NCBI GenBank assembly: GCA_050742535.1
Contig: JBOGIQ010000051.1
Coordinates: 1 to 24,297, forward strand
Direction: 5' to 3'
DNA length: 24,297 nucleotides
Source: Gp6-AA40 sp050742535
GTDB lineage: Bacteria; Acidobacteriota; Vicinamibacteria; Vicinamibacterales; UBA2999
Shown: positions 7,098 through 14,947 of the stretch, piece after piece
Layout of the letters: each line of letters opens with the position of its first letter
Position numbering within the stretch: position 1 is the stretch's first letter
Notes under the pieces: generated by a model
What the model was told of the DNA's origin: nothing
The model's input: the letters and a program-made list of their open reading frames with translations, nothing else
Database searches by the model: none
Program-made: the position numbers and the translations under genes

Positions 7098-8474
7098 GTG
7101 CCTCAACTGACGTTCCTCGGCGCTGCACGGACGGTGACCGGTTCCAAGTACCTGATCGAACACGGCGGCTCACGGATATTGGTCGACTGTGGACTGTTCC
7201 AGGGATTGAAGGAGCTCCGCGAGCGAAACTGGGAACCGTTCCCGGTCGAGCCCGCTTCCATTCACGCCGTCGTCCTGACGCACGCGCACCTGGATCACGT
7301 CGGCTATCTGCCGCGGCTCGTCGCCAAAGGCTTCACCGGCCGGGTGTTCTGCACCGCCGGGACGATGGATTTGTGCCGGCTCGTGCTGCCGGATTCCGCG
7401 CGAATCCAGGAAGAGGATGCGCGCCAGGCAAACAAGCACAAGTACTCCCGCCACCATCCCGCGCTGCCGCTCTACACGGAAGTCGAGGCGCAGCGCGCGC
7501 TGACGATGCTCCAGCCGATGGGTTATCAGCGGGCAATCGAGATTGCGGCGGGTGTTTCGGTGGAGTTTCTGCCTGCGGGTCACCTTCTTGGTTCTGCGTT
7601 CGTCGTCATGCGACTTCAGGGCGGTCCGATAATCCTGTTTGGCGGCGATCTCGGACGATACGGCCGTCCTGTTCTGCCCGATCCTCATCCCGCTCTTCAG
7701 GCTGACGTCGTGCTCGTCGAATCGACCTACGGCGATCGGGATCACCAGCAGGACGACAACGGGGCGCAACTCGCGGAAGTGATTCAGGATACGGCGGCGC
7801 GAGGCGGGAAGCTGATCGTTCCCGCGTTTGCCATTGGGCGTGTGGAGGAGCTGCTCTACTGGGTCCGGCGGCTCGAACGCGAAAAGCGGATACCGGTGCT
7901 GCCTGTGTACGTCGACAGCCCGATGGCGACCGAAGCGCTCCGGCACTACACCATGCGCATCGCGGAGCTCGATCCGGATATGCAGCCGGCGCGCAGGGAC
8001 GTTTCGACGTTTGCAACGGCGCGGTTCCAGACGATTGCGTCAACGCAGCAGTCCAAGGAGCTGACGGCGAACCGGCGCAGCGCAATCGTGATCTCGTCGA
8101 GCGGCATGGCAACGGGCGGGCGCGTGCTGCATCACATGGCCGCTGCTCTTCCGGACGCAAGCAACACCGTGCTGTTCGTCGGATATCAGGCCGCGGGTAC
8201 ACGGGGAAGAGCTCTTGTCGACGGTGCACGCGAGGTGAAGATCCACGGCCAGGCCATCTCCGTCGGCGCGCGAATCGCCCGGAACGATTCAATGTCCGCA
8301 CACGCCGATCGCAATGAGATGCTCCGATGGCTGGAGACGCTGCCCGCGGTCCCGCGGCGGCTGTTTCTGGTTCACGGCGAGCCGGTGCCCATGGACGCGT
8401 TGAAACAGCGGGTCCACGAGCACTTCGGCTGGGACGCTGCAACGCCGGCCCACCGCGAGGCCGTCAGCCTGTAA
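7098..8474 (+). CDS. MBL-fold RNA metallo-hydrolase with beta-CASP and RMMBL domains
   Basis: A 458-residue member of the CPSF73/YsnG-like ribonuclease family. The metallo-beta-lactamase core has the zinc motif THAHLDHVG (His62, His64, Asp66, His67), the loop GHLLGSA, and FGGDLGR with the bridging aspartate. ESTYGDRDH marks the start of the beta-CASP insertion, followed by PAFAIGRVEELLYW, DSPMA and SSSGMATGGR. The C-terminal RMMBL part shows SAHADRNEML and LVHGEP. All metal ligands appear intact, so it should be an active endo- or exoribonuclease acting in cytoplasmic RNA processing or decay. The GTG start is supported by a -10 box six bases upstream. It heads the plus-strand run; the next gene's ribosome-binding site overlaps its stop codon. 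Confidence 0.93.
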   Translation: MPQLTFLGAARTVTGSKYLIEHGGSRILVDCGLFQGLKELRERNWEPFPVEPASIHAVVLTHAHLDHVGYLPRLVAKGFTGRVFCTAGTMDLCRLVLPDSARIQEEDARQANKHKYSRHHPALPLYTEVEAQRALTMLQPMGYQRAIEIAAGVSVEFLPAGHLLGSAFVVMRLQGGPIILFGGDLGRYGRPVLPDPHPALQADVVLVESTYGDRDHQQDDNGAQLAEVIQDTAARGGKLIVPAFAIGRVEELLYWVRRLEREKRIPVLPVYVDSPMATEALRHYTMRIAELDPDMQPARRDVSTFATARFQTIASTQQSKELTANRRSAIVISSSGMATGGRVLHHMAAALPDASNTVLFVGYQAAGTRGRALVDGAREVKIHGQAISVGARIARNDSMSAHADRNEMLRWLETLPAVPRRLFLVHGEPVPMDALKQRVHEHFGWDAATPAHREAVSL

Positions 8475-8485
8475 AGGGCAACCGC

Positions 8486-9658
8486 GTGTATCGCAAAGGC
8501 TCGGTGTCGTCGCGGCTGCCAGCAGTGCTGGCCTCGAACCGAATCAGTCAGGCGCTGGAACGATTACGGGAGGCCGGCGTCCCGATCGTCGATCTCACGG
8601 AGTCGAATCCCACTCGAGTCACGCTGCCGTATCCGGAGTCGATCCTTCGCCCCCTCGGCGATGCGAGTGCGCTGCGTTACGATCCGCACCCGTTCGGTCT
8701 ACGCAGCGCTCGCGAGGCCGTCGCGCGCGATTGCCAGCGGCGCGGTGTTTCCGTCCACCCGGACGACGTCATCCTGACGGCCAGCACCAGCGAATCGTAC
8801 AGCTGGCTGTTCAAACTTCTGTGCGACCCAGGGGAAGCGGTCCTCGCACCTGTTCCCAGTTACCCGCTGTTCGAACACCTGACGCGGCTCGAGGCGGTTC
8901 AGTCTGCTCCGTATCGGCTCGAATACCACGGCCGCTGGGTCATCGACGTAGAGTCGGTCCGCGCGGCGCCGCTGTCTACCCGGGCGATCATCCTGGTCAG
9001 CCCGAACAATCCCACCGGCTCGTTTGTGTCGCCGCGGGAGTTCGCCGAAATCCTGACCGTTTGCCGCGAGCGCTCATGGGCGTTGATCGTCGACGAAGTG
9101 TTCGCCGATTACGCGCTGGAAACCGAGGCCCCTCTCACCGACCTCGCCGCGCGTTCCGACGTTCTGGCGTTTACGCTCGGCGGCGCGTCGAAGACGCTCG
9201 GCTTGCCGCAGGTGAAGCTGGGTTGGATGATCGCTGGAGGGTCGCCGGTTGAGCGGCGCGACACGCTGCGCGCGCTCGAACACGTGGCCGACGCGTTCCT
9301 GTCGGTGAGTACTCCCGTTCAGGTAGCCGCATCGTCATTGCTGGAGGGCGGCGCGGCGGTACGCGAGGTGATCCACGAACGCGTCCGCGACAACCTGAAT
9401 CGGGCGCGTGAAATCGCGCGCGGGTACCCGTCGTGTAACGTCCTGCGCGTCGAAGGCGGCTGGTTTGCGACCGTACGCGTACCCGCCACGCGTCCGGAAG
9501 ACGCGCTGATCGTGGATTTGCTCGAGTCCGAACGGGTGCTGGTGCACCCCGGGTACTTTTTCGACTTTCCGCACGAAGCCTTCGTCGTTGTCAGTTTGCT
9601 GCCGGAGCCGGACGTTTTTGCCGACGCGTTCGAGCGTAGTCTCCGATTCATGAATTGA
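8486..9658 (+). CDS. PLP-dependent class I/II aminotransferase
   Basis: A 390-residue fold-type I aminotransferase, distinct from the one at 1224-2471. Motifs: DLTESNPTR at 36-44 (substrate-binding N-terminus), TASTSESYSW at 98-107, SPNNPTG at 172-178, DEVFADY near 203-209, and GGASKTLGLPQVKLGW with the Schiff-base lysine at 236. The SNPTR opening and SKTLGLPQ loop differ from AlaA/AspC types, and I cannot assign a substrate. The reading frame is open upstream, but the GTG at 8486 is chosen because AAGGG at 8474-8478 (overlapping the previous stop) is well spaced and the upstream frame reads as shadow sequence of the metallo-hydrolase gene. Tight spacing suggests co-transcription with that gene. 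Confidence 0.87.
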   Translation: MYRKGSVSSRLPAVLASNRISQALERLREAGVPIVDLTESNPTRVTLPYPESILRPLGDASALRYDPHPFGLRSAREAVARDCQRRGVSVHPDDVILTASTSESYSWLFKLLCDPGEAVLAPVPSYPLFEHLTRLEAVQSAPYRLEYHGRWVIDVESVRAAPLSTRAIILVSPNNPTGSFVSPREFAEILTVCRERSWALIVDEVFADYALETEAPLTDLAARSDVLAFTLGGASKTLGLPQVKLGWMIAGGSPVERRDTLRALEHVADAFLSVSTPVQVAASSLLEGGAAVREVIHERVRDNLNRAREIARGYPSCNVLRVEGGWFATVRVPATRPEDALIVDLLESERVLVHPGYFFDFPHEAFVVVSLLPEPDVFADAFERSLRFMN

Positions 9659-9713
9659 GGATGGATAATGGCTGGGGTCAGCGGCATCTGCATTGCAGCC
9701 GCTGTCGCAGGCT

Positions 9714-11333
9714 ATGAGCCGTCGCGCCGGGATACTGGTTCCGCTCTTTTCAATTCCTTCGACCCGCAGCTGGGGCATCGGCGAAATCGGGGACATCGAA
9801 CCGCTTGCCCGGTGGCTTGCCGCCGCCGGCCAGAGCATTCTGCAGCTGCTGCCGATCAACGAAATGCCGCCGCAGGAGCGGTCGCCGTACTCAGCCCTCA
9901 GCGCGATGGCCATCGACCCGCAGTTCATCTCGATGGCGTCAGTCGAGGACTTCGCGGCCATCGGAGGCGAAGCATCGCTCGAGGCGCGGATGCGGGAGCA
10001 GCTCGACGCCGTCAGGGCCGCCCGGGCGATTGATTACGCCACCGTCCGCGCTCTGAAGGTGCACGCGTTGCGCCGCTCGTTCGAGCATTTCCGCGACCGG
10101 GAATGGATCGGTAATACCCGCCGCGCGTCCGCGTTCCGCGCGTTCTGCGACGAGCAGTCGTGGTGGCTGGACGACTACGCGCTGTTCCGCGCGCTGCACG
10201 CCCGCTACGGTGAGCGACGGTGGACCGAGTGGCCGGCGCCGGTCCGCGATCGCAACTCGCACGCGCTCGAGGCGGCACGCGGCGAACTGGCGGACGACAT
10301 CATGTTTCGCCGGTACCTGCAATGGCTGGCAGGCGAGCAGTGGGGCGCCGCGCGTGGCCGTGCGGGTACTGTCTCGCTCTTCGGCGATCTGCCGTTCATG
10401 GTGAGCGGGGACAGCGCCGACGTCTGGGCGCGGCAGGACGAGTTCCGGATCGATCTGTCGGTCGGCGTTCCGCCCGATGCGTTCAGCGACAGCGGACAGG
10501 ACTGGGGCCTTCCTGCATATCGATGGGACGTCTTCGCCGATCGTGATTTCGACTGGCTGCGGCACCGCGCGCGGCGGAATGCCGACCTGTACCACGGATA
10601 CCGGATCGATCACCTGGTCGGCTTCTACCGGACGTATTACCGCGACGGCCGCGGCGAGGCGGGCTTTACGCCACCCGACGAAGCGTCGCAGCTCGCACTC
10701 GGCGAACGCGTGTTGCGCGTGTTCAGGGATGGCGGTGCCGAGGTCATTGCAGAGGATCTGGGGACGGTTCCCGATTTCGTGCGCGCGTCGCTGACGCGGC
10801 TCGGAGTGCCGGGATACAAGGTGTTTCGCTGGGAACGCCATTGGGACGAACCCGGGCAGCCGTTCAGGGAACCGGCCGAGTACGCGAAAAGTTCCGTGGC
10901 GACGTCGGGCACTCACGACACCGAACCGCTGGCGGTTTGGTGGGAGCAGGCGCCGGCGGAGGAGAAGGCCAGCGTACTCGCCGTGCCATCGGTTCGAGAT
11001 CGCGTTGCCGCGGAGGCGCTCCCGGGCGAGGATTCGACGCTTTCCCCCGCGTTGAGAGAGGCACTGCTGGAGGCGCTGAACGCCTCCGGGTCCGACTTGC
11101 TCATCCTGCCCATCCAGGATCTGTTCGGCTGGCGAGACCGCATCAACCGGCCGGCCACGGTCGGCGACGATAACTGGACGTGGCGGCTGCCGTGGCCGTC
11201 CGATTGTTTGTCCACCGAGCCCGAGGCGATGAGTGTTGCCTCCCGGGCGCGCGAGCGGGCAACGCGGCACGGGCGATTCGGAGTCAGCATGGTAGCCTCG
11301 AACAGCGATGGCGCTGACTCTCGACGACTATGA
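9714..11333 (+). CDS. malQ: 4-alpha-glucanotransferase (amylomaltase)
   Basis: A 539-residue GH77 enzyme that transfers alpha-1,4-glucan segments between maltodextrins in glycogen and maltose metabolism. The N-terminus GILVPLFSIPSTRSWGIGEIGD and LLPINEMP are family hallmarks, as are SPYSALSAMAIDPQFI and DLPFMVSGDSADVWA. Catalytic residues: nucleophile Asp at about 299 in RIDHLVGFYR, acid/base Glu at about 347 in EDLG, and the third carboxylate Asp at about 402 in GTHDTEP; their spacing (48 and 55) matches amylomaltases. The ATG at 9714 is preferred; a TTG at 9693 would add seven residues. Its 3' end overlaps the glutamyl-tRNA synthetase gene by 26 bases in another frame, so the two are probably translated from one message. 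Confidence 0.93.
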   Translation: MSRRAGILVPLFSIPSTRSWGIGEIGDIEPLARWLAAAGQSILQLLPINEMPPQERSPYSALSAMAIDPQFISMASVEDFAAIGGEASLEARMREQLDAVRAARAIDYATVRALKVHALRRSFEHFRDREWIGNTRRASAFRAFCDEQSWWLDDYALFRALHARYGERRWTEWPAPVRDRNSHALEAARGELADDIMFRRYLQWLAGEQWGAARGRAGTVSLFGDLPFMVSGDSADVWARQDEFRIDLSVGVPPDAFSDSGQDWGLPAYRWDVFADRDFDWLRHRARRNADLYHGYRIDHLVGFYRTYYRDGRGEAGFTPPDEASQLALGERVLRVFRDGGAEVIAEDLGTVPDFVRASLTRLGVPGYKVFRWERHWDEPGQPFREPAEYAKSSVATSGTHDTEPLAVWWEQAPAEEKASVLAVPSVRDRVAAEALPGEDSTLSPALREALLEALNASGSDLLILPIQDLFGWRDRINRPATVGDDNWTWRLPWPSDCLSTEPEAMSVASRARERATRHGRFGVSMVASNSDGADSRRL

Positions 11334-12903
11334 TCGCCGCTACCCTCCCCGGCAGCTTCCGCCAGATGCGGAAGTCGGACGCATAGGTCCAAGCCCAACG
11401 GGCCGACCGCATATCGGAACGGCGTTGCAGGCGGTCATCAACCGTGCGCTGGCGACGAAGACCGGCGGCGTGTTCATCCTGCGGATCGAAGATACCGACC
11501 GCGCCCGGCTGGTGCCCGGTGCGGTCGCCGAGATCATCGAGGCATTGAAGTGGCTCGGTGTCGAGGCGGACGAGGGACCGGCTGGCAGCGGCCCGTACGC
11601 ACCGTACGAGCAGAGCGAACGGCTTGCCCTGTACGGCGCCGCGGCGGTGCAGCTCATTGCCGACGGCCACGCCTACCGCTGCTTTTGTACGCCTGAACGG
11701 CTCGAGAGCGTCCGGCAGGCGCAGGCGGCGCGGGGGATGCCCACGCGTTACGACGGCATGTGCCGCGCGCTGACCGCGGCCGATGTCGCCGAGCGTCTCG
11801 CCCGCGGCGAGCAATCGGTTGTTCGCATGCACGTTCCGAGCGGCGAGGCCATTACGTTTCACGATCTGGCGCGGGGGGCCATCACGATCCAGAGCACCGA
11901 GGTAGACGACGCGGTGATCCTCAAGTCGGATGGGTTTCCGACCTATCACCTCGCGGTCGTCGTCGACGATCACTTCATGCGCGTCACGACCGTCATCCGG
12001 GGTGAGGAGTGGATCTCGTCCACGCCGAAGCACATCCTCCTGTATCGTGCCTTCGGCTGGACGCCCCCACGGTTCCTGCATACGGCGCTGTTGCGCGATG
12101 CGAAAGGGCGCAAGCTCTCGAAGCGCACCGGTGACACCTCGATCGGATACTACCGATCGCAGGGCATTCTGCCGGAGGCGTTCCGTAACTTCCTGACCCG
12201 TATCGTGTGGTTCCATCCCGAGTCGAAGGACGTCTACGACCCGGCGGACTTCACGTCGCACTTCGAGCTGCGGCAGCTCAGCGTGTCCGGCCCGGTTGTC
12301 GATCCGGCGTTGCTTCTGCACATCAACGGGCTGTACATGCGACGGCTTGGACCGGACGTCCTGTTCGAACGGGTGAGTGCACACCTGCGGGAGCTGTCGG
12401 CGCAGGGCGAGGGCTTTGCCGATACCTTCGAGGGCGCGACTGGCGAGGTGATTACGCGCGAGGCGCTGGAGACCTTCATCACCGCGTTCACCGCGGACCG
12501 TGCCAAGGCGATCAGAATCCTTTCCCTGGAGCCCGAGCGGTTCAAGCGTCTGGTCGACGTCCTGATTCAGGGGCGCGTCTATTACGATGAGTTCTTCGAG
12601 CCACCGGCGTCCGAAAAGCTGACCGCGCAGATGGACGCTCCATCAGCGGTGCGGGCATTCCTCGAAGTGATGCGTGAGCGTCACGACGAGCTCGTCACGT
12701 CGAAGGCGTCGTGGGACGCATTCGTGCGTGACTACGCCGCGCGCGTCGGCCTCAAGCCGGGAAAGGTCTTCATGACGCTGCGACTCGCCGTCACGGGCAC
12801 GGCGATGTCGCCGCCACTCTTTGAAGTCCTGCAACTGCTGTCACCGGACCACGTACGGCGTCGCCTCACGCTGACGATTGATCGGCTGCCGGCCGACGCA
12901 TGA
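11308..12903 (+). CDS. gltX: Glutamyl-tRNA synthetase, divergent type
   Basis: A 531-residue class I aminoacyl-tRNA synthetase charging tRNA-Glu (and possibly tRNA-Gln). Evidence: GRIGPSPTGRPHIGT with Arg25 and HIGT at 35-38 as the HIGH motif, LRIEDTDR near 58-65, CFC at 125-127 and YDGMCR with Cys152 (zinc-binding region), VVDDHFM, VIRGEEWISSTPKHILL and KLSKR at 269-273. The anticodon-binding helical part follows to the end. Compared with standard GluRS (FAPSPTG-x-LHIGG), the segment here is IGPSPTG-RP-HIGT, and the fourth zinc ligand (His after the CR) is Ala. Catalytic motifs look functional. Whether this is the only GluRS in the genome cannot be seen. It overlaps malQ and converges on the MetRS-like gene. 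Confidence 0.9.
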   Translation: MALTLDDYDRRYPPRQLPPDAEVGRIGPSPTGRPHIGTALQAVINRALATKTGGVFILRIEDTDRARLVPGAVAEIIEALKWLGVEADEGPAGSGPYAPYEQSERLALYGAAAVQLIADGHAYRCFCTPERLESVRQAQAARGMPTRYDGMCRALTAADVAERLARGEQSVVRMHVPSGEAITFHDLARGAITIQSTEVDDAVILKSDGFPTYHLAVVVDDHFMRVTTVIRGEEWISSTPKHILLYRAFGWTPPRFLHTALLRDAKGRKLSKRTGDTSIGYYRSQGILPEAFRNFLTRIVWFHPESKDVYDPADFTSHFELRQLSVSGPVVDPALLLHINGLYMRRLGPDVLFERVSAHLRELSAQGEGFADTFEGATGEVITREALETFITAFTADRAKAIRILSLEPERFKRLVDVLIQGRVYYDEFFEPPASEKLTAQMDAPSAVRAFLEVMRERHDELVTSKASWDAFVRDYAARVGLKPGKVFMTLRLAVTGTAMSPPLFEVLQLLSPDHVRRRLTLTIDRLPADA

Positions 12904-12912
12904 TTTGCGTGG

Positions 12913-12965
12913 CGCGAACCCCTCGGGCCCCTCGGGTTCGCGAGGCGAGCCTGACAAGGCTCGCC
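12913..12965. repeat. Two GC-rich hairpins and a tandem 9-mer in the gltX/MetRS convergent spacer
   Basis: Stem one: CGCGAACCC (12913-12921) pairs with GGGTTCGCG (12934-12942). It contains the 9-mer CCCCTCGGG twice in tandem (12919-12927, 12928-12936). Stem two: GGCGAGCC (12944-12951) pairs perfectly with GGCTCGCC (12958-12965) over loop TGACAA. Neither strand has a following T-tract. The pair fills most of the 90-bp spacer between convergent genes and may act as a bidirectional 3'-end structure or be a dispersed repeat. Confidence 0.65.
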
Positions 12966-12993
12966 CCACAAATCCGCGCTACACGCAGATGCT

Positions 12994-14931
12994 CTAGCGA
13001 GCGGTTCCGAGCTCGGCCGGCTTCTGCGGCACGGCGGGGAAGAAAACCTGTTTGGCGCCGAGACGGTGGCCGGCGGGGATGGGCACTCCAATCTCGTCGA
13101 CGCGAAAGACATCCGCAGGCAGACGCAGCGATTGCCGGACGCGATCCATCGTGTCCGGAACGAATGGATACAGCATGATCATCAGCGTCTTCAGCACGTA
13201 AAACGCCGAATACAGTCCATTGCGGCGGCTCTCTTCGGGGTGCCGATCGTCGTGCGGTTTGAACTGCGTGAAGAGACTGTTGATCTGGCGCGCGTAGGTC
13301 TCGATTTCATAGAGCAGCGTCGAATATTCGGCGCGCGACATCGCCTTCACGTATCGCTGTGCCATCTTCACGGTCGTGGCCGCGACCTTCTCGTTCAGCA
13401 CGCCATCCGGCACCATGCCGTCGAACTTCGAGTGTGCGGCCGAGATGGGCCGCTCCAGCGCCGCGTTGATGGGTCCGGCAAGAAACCGGTTGCGATCGCG
13501 GAACGCGTCGAGGTCGAAGTTCGCCGCCTTCTCCTGCAGGTTCGACAACGCCAGGAAATAGCGGACCTGATCGGCTGAGAAGTCATCGAGCAGCTGATCG
13601 GCGGTCACGAAATTCCCGCGCGACTTGCTCATCTTCTCGCCATCGACCTTCAGGTGATAACAGCCCACGACGTCCGTCAGCTGGTAGTCGCCGGTGCCAG
13701 GCAGCCGGTGCGGCTCGCTCTGCGCCCCGAGCCACAGCGCGCCCTGCATGACGACGTAGAAGTACACATTGTCCTGGCCGATGAACTGCGCCACTTCCGC
13801 CGTTGGGTTCTTCCAGAACTCGGCATACCGCTCCGGGTCTTCGCCGCGCCGGGCGAGCGCAATCTGGGTGAACGCGATCGGCGCCAGCAGCGATTCGGGC
13901 CAGACGTACAGCGTCTTGCCCGCCATCTCCGGGTCGAGATCGTCCGGCAAGGGCACCCCCCACGCCACGTCGCGCGTGATTGAGCGGTGCGCCCAGCCAT
14001 CGAGCGGTACCGTTGCCACGCCGGCCTGCGAGAGCATCGTCTGCGCGCGGGCGAGGGCATCCGTGCTGTCGAACTGCAGCGCGATCTGCCGGCGTGGTGC
14101 CGACTGGCGCTTGTGGACGGGAAGCGCCGCCTTGAGCGCCGCGTACGCGCTTTCCGACCCGCCGTCGAAGGCGAGCGTCGGCAGGACGGTGTTGATCGCT
14201 TCGTTGTAGACGACGTTGCGCCACTGACCAGCCTTGCCGGAAATCCATGCCCGCAGGGTGTCGGCGACACGCCACATGTCGAGCCACCAGTGCACGGTGT
14301 CGCGCAGCTCCGGCACGGCGTCGCTGATCGCGCTGCGCGGGTCGACGAGATCGCTCGGGTCGTAGCGGGCGCCGCACCGGTCGCATTCGTCGCTCATCGC
14401 GCTGTCGTTGCCGCACTGCGGATTCGGACAGCGTCCGCGCACGAGCCGATCCTGCAGGAACCGCTTGACGACAGGGTCGTACCACTGGCGCGTCGTGCGC
14501 TTCTGCAACATGCCGTTGTGGTGGATCCGCCGGAGGAAATCGCCGACCAGCCGCGTCGTGATCGCCAGGCACTCCGGTTGCGACGTCCCCGAATACACGT
14601 CGAAGCTGATGTGGTATCGCTCGAGCGTTGCGCTCTGCCGCGCGTGAATGTCGCGTACTAACTCGGTCACCGGGACGCCCGCGCGCAGAGCGGCCAACTC
14701 GCTCGCGGAGCCGTGGTCGTCGCTGCCGCACACGAACAACACGTGCTCGCCGCCGATCAGCATGCGCATCCAGCGGGCGTAGATGTCGGCAGGGACGTGG
14801 GCGCCGGCAAGATGACCGAGGTGCACCGGGCCGTTGGCGTACGGCATCCCTGCCGTCACGATCGCGCGGGTGGGCCTGTGAATTCGGCGCTTGATGAGTT
14901 CAAGTGTGGGTGGAGGGACCGCGACTGACAC
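12994..14931 (-). CDS. Methionyl-tRNA synthetase-like class I synthetase, divergent amino-acid pocket
   Basis: A 645-residue MetRS-family protein. Catalytic features: AGMPYANGPVHLGH (HLGH at 37-40), CGSDDHGS near 69-75, a zinc knuckle with Cys168, Cys173, Cys183 and Cys186, and GEKMSKSRGNF (KMSKS at 433-437). A helical anticodon-binding part follows and there is no C-terminal Trbp111 tRNA-binding domain. Two oddities: about 64 extra residues around 245-310 before the conserved ITRD, and altered methionine-pocket positions. Where E. coli has WLDAP it reads WPESL, and where E. coli has IVYFHSLFW it reads NVYFYVVMQ. The GTG at 14931 is the only early in-frame start, with GGGGA directly before it. 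It follows rmuC by 16 bases. It could be the cell's sole MetRS or a paralogue; gene symbol metG is withheld for that reason. Confidence 0.85.
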   Translation of the reverse strand: MSVAVPPPTLELIKRRIHRPTRAIVTAGMPYANGPVHLGHLAGAHVPADIYARWMRMLIGGEHVLFVCGSDDHGSASELAALRAGVPVTELVRDIHARQSATLERYHISFDVYSGTSQPECLAITTRLVGDFLRRIHHNGMLQKRTTRQWYDPVVKRFLQDRLVRGRCPNPQCGNDSAMSDECDRCGARYDPSDLVDPRSAISDAVPELRDTVHWWLDMWRVADTLRAWISGKAGQWRNVVYNEAINTVLPTLAFDGGSESAYAALKAALPVHKRQSAPRRQIALQFDSTDALARAQTMLSQAGVATVPLDGWAHRSITRDVAWGVPLPDDLDPEMAGKTLYVWPESLLAPIAFTQIALARRGEDPERYAEFWKNPTAEVAQFIGQDNVYFYVVMQGALWLGAQSEPHRLPGTGDYQLTDVVGCYHLKVDGEKMSKSRGNFVTADQLLDDFSADQVRYFLALSNLQEKAANFDLDAFRDRNRFLAGPINAALERPISAAHSKFDGMVPDGVLNEKVAATTVKMAQRYVKAMSRAEYSTLLYEIETYARQINSLFTQFKPHDDRHPEESRRNGLYSAFYVLKTLMIMLYPFVPDTMDRVRQSLRLPADVFRVDEIGVPIPAGHRLGAKQVFFPAVPQKPAELGTAR

Positions 14932-14947
14932 TCCCCATCATGGTACG

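Noticed and set aside
9659..9713. Short hairpin GCGGC/GCCGC before malQ, as an attenuator
   Set aside because: The stem is five bases with an interrupted interior and no T-tract, so it is too weak to support a regulatory claim.
13583..14731. A 382-codon minus-strand frame overlapping the MetRS-like gene
   Set aside because: It reads the same strand in another phase, is very Arg-rich, and has no recognisable motif. The MetRS-like frame carries all the catalytic motifs.
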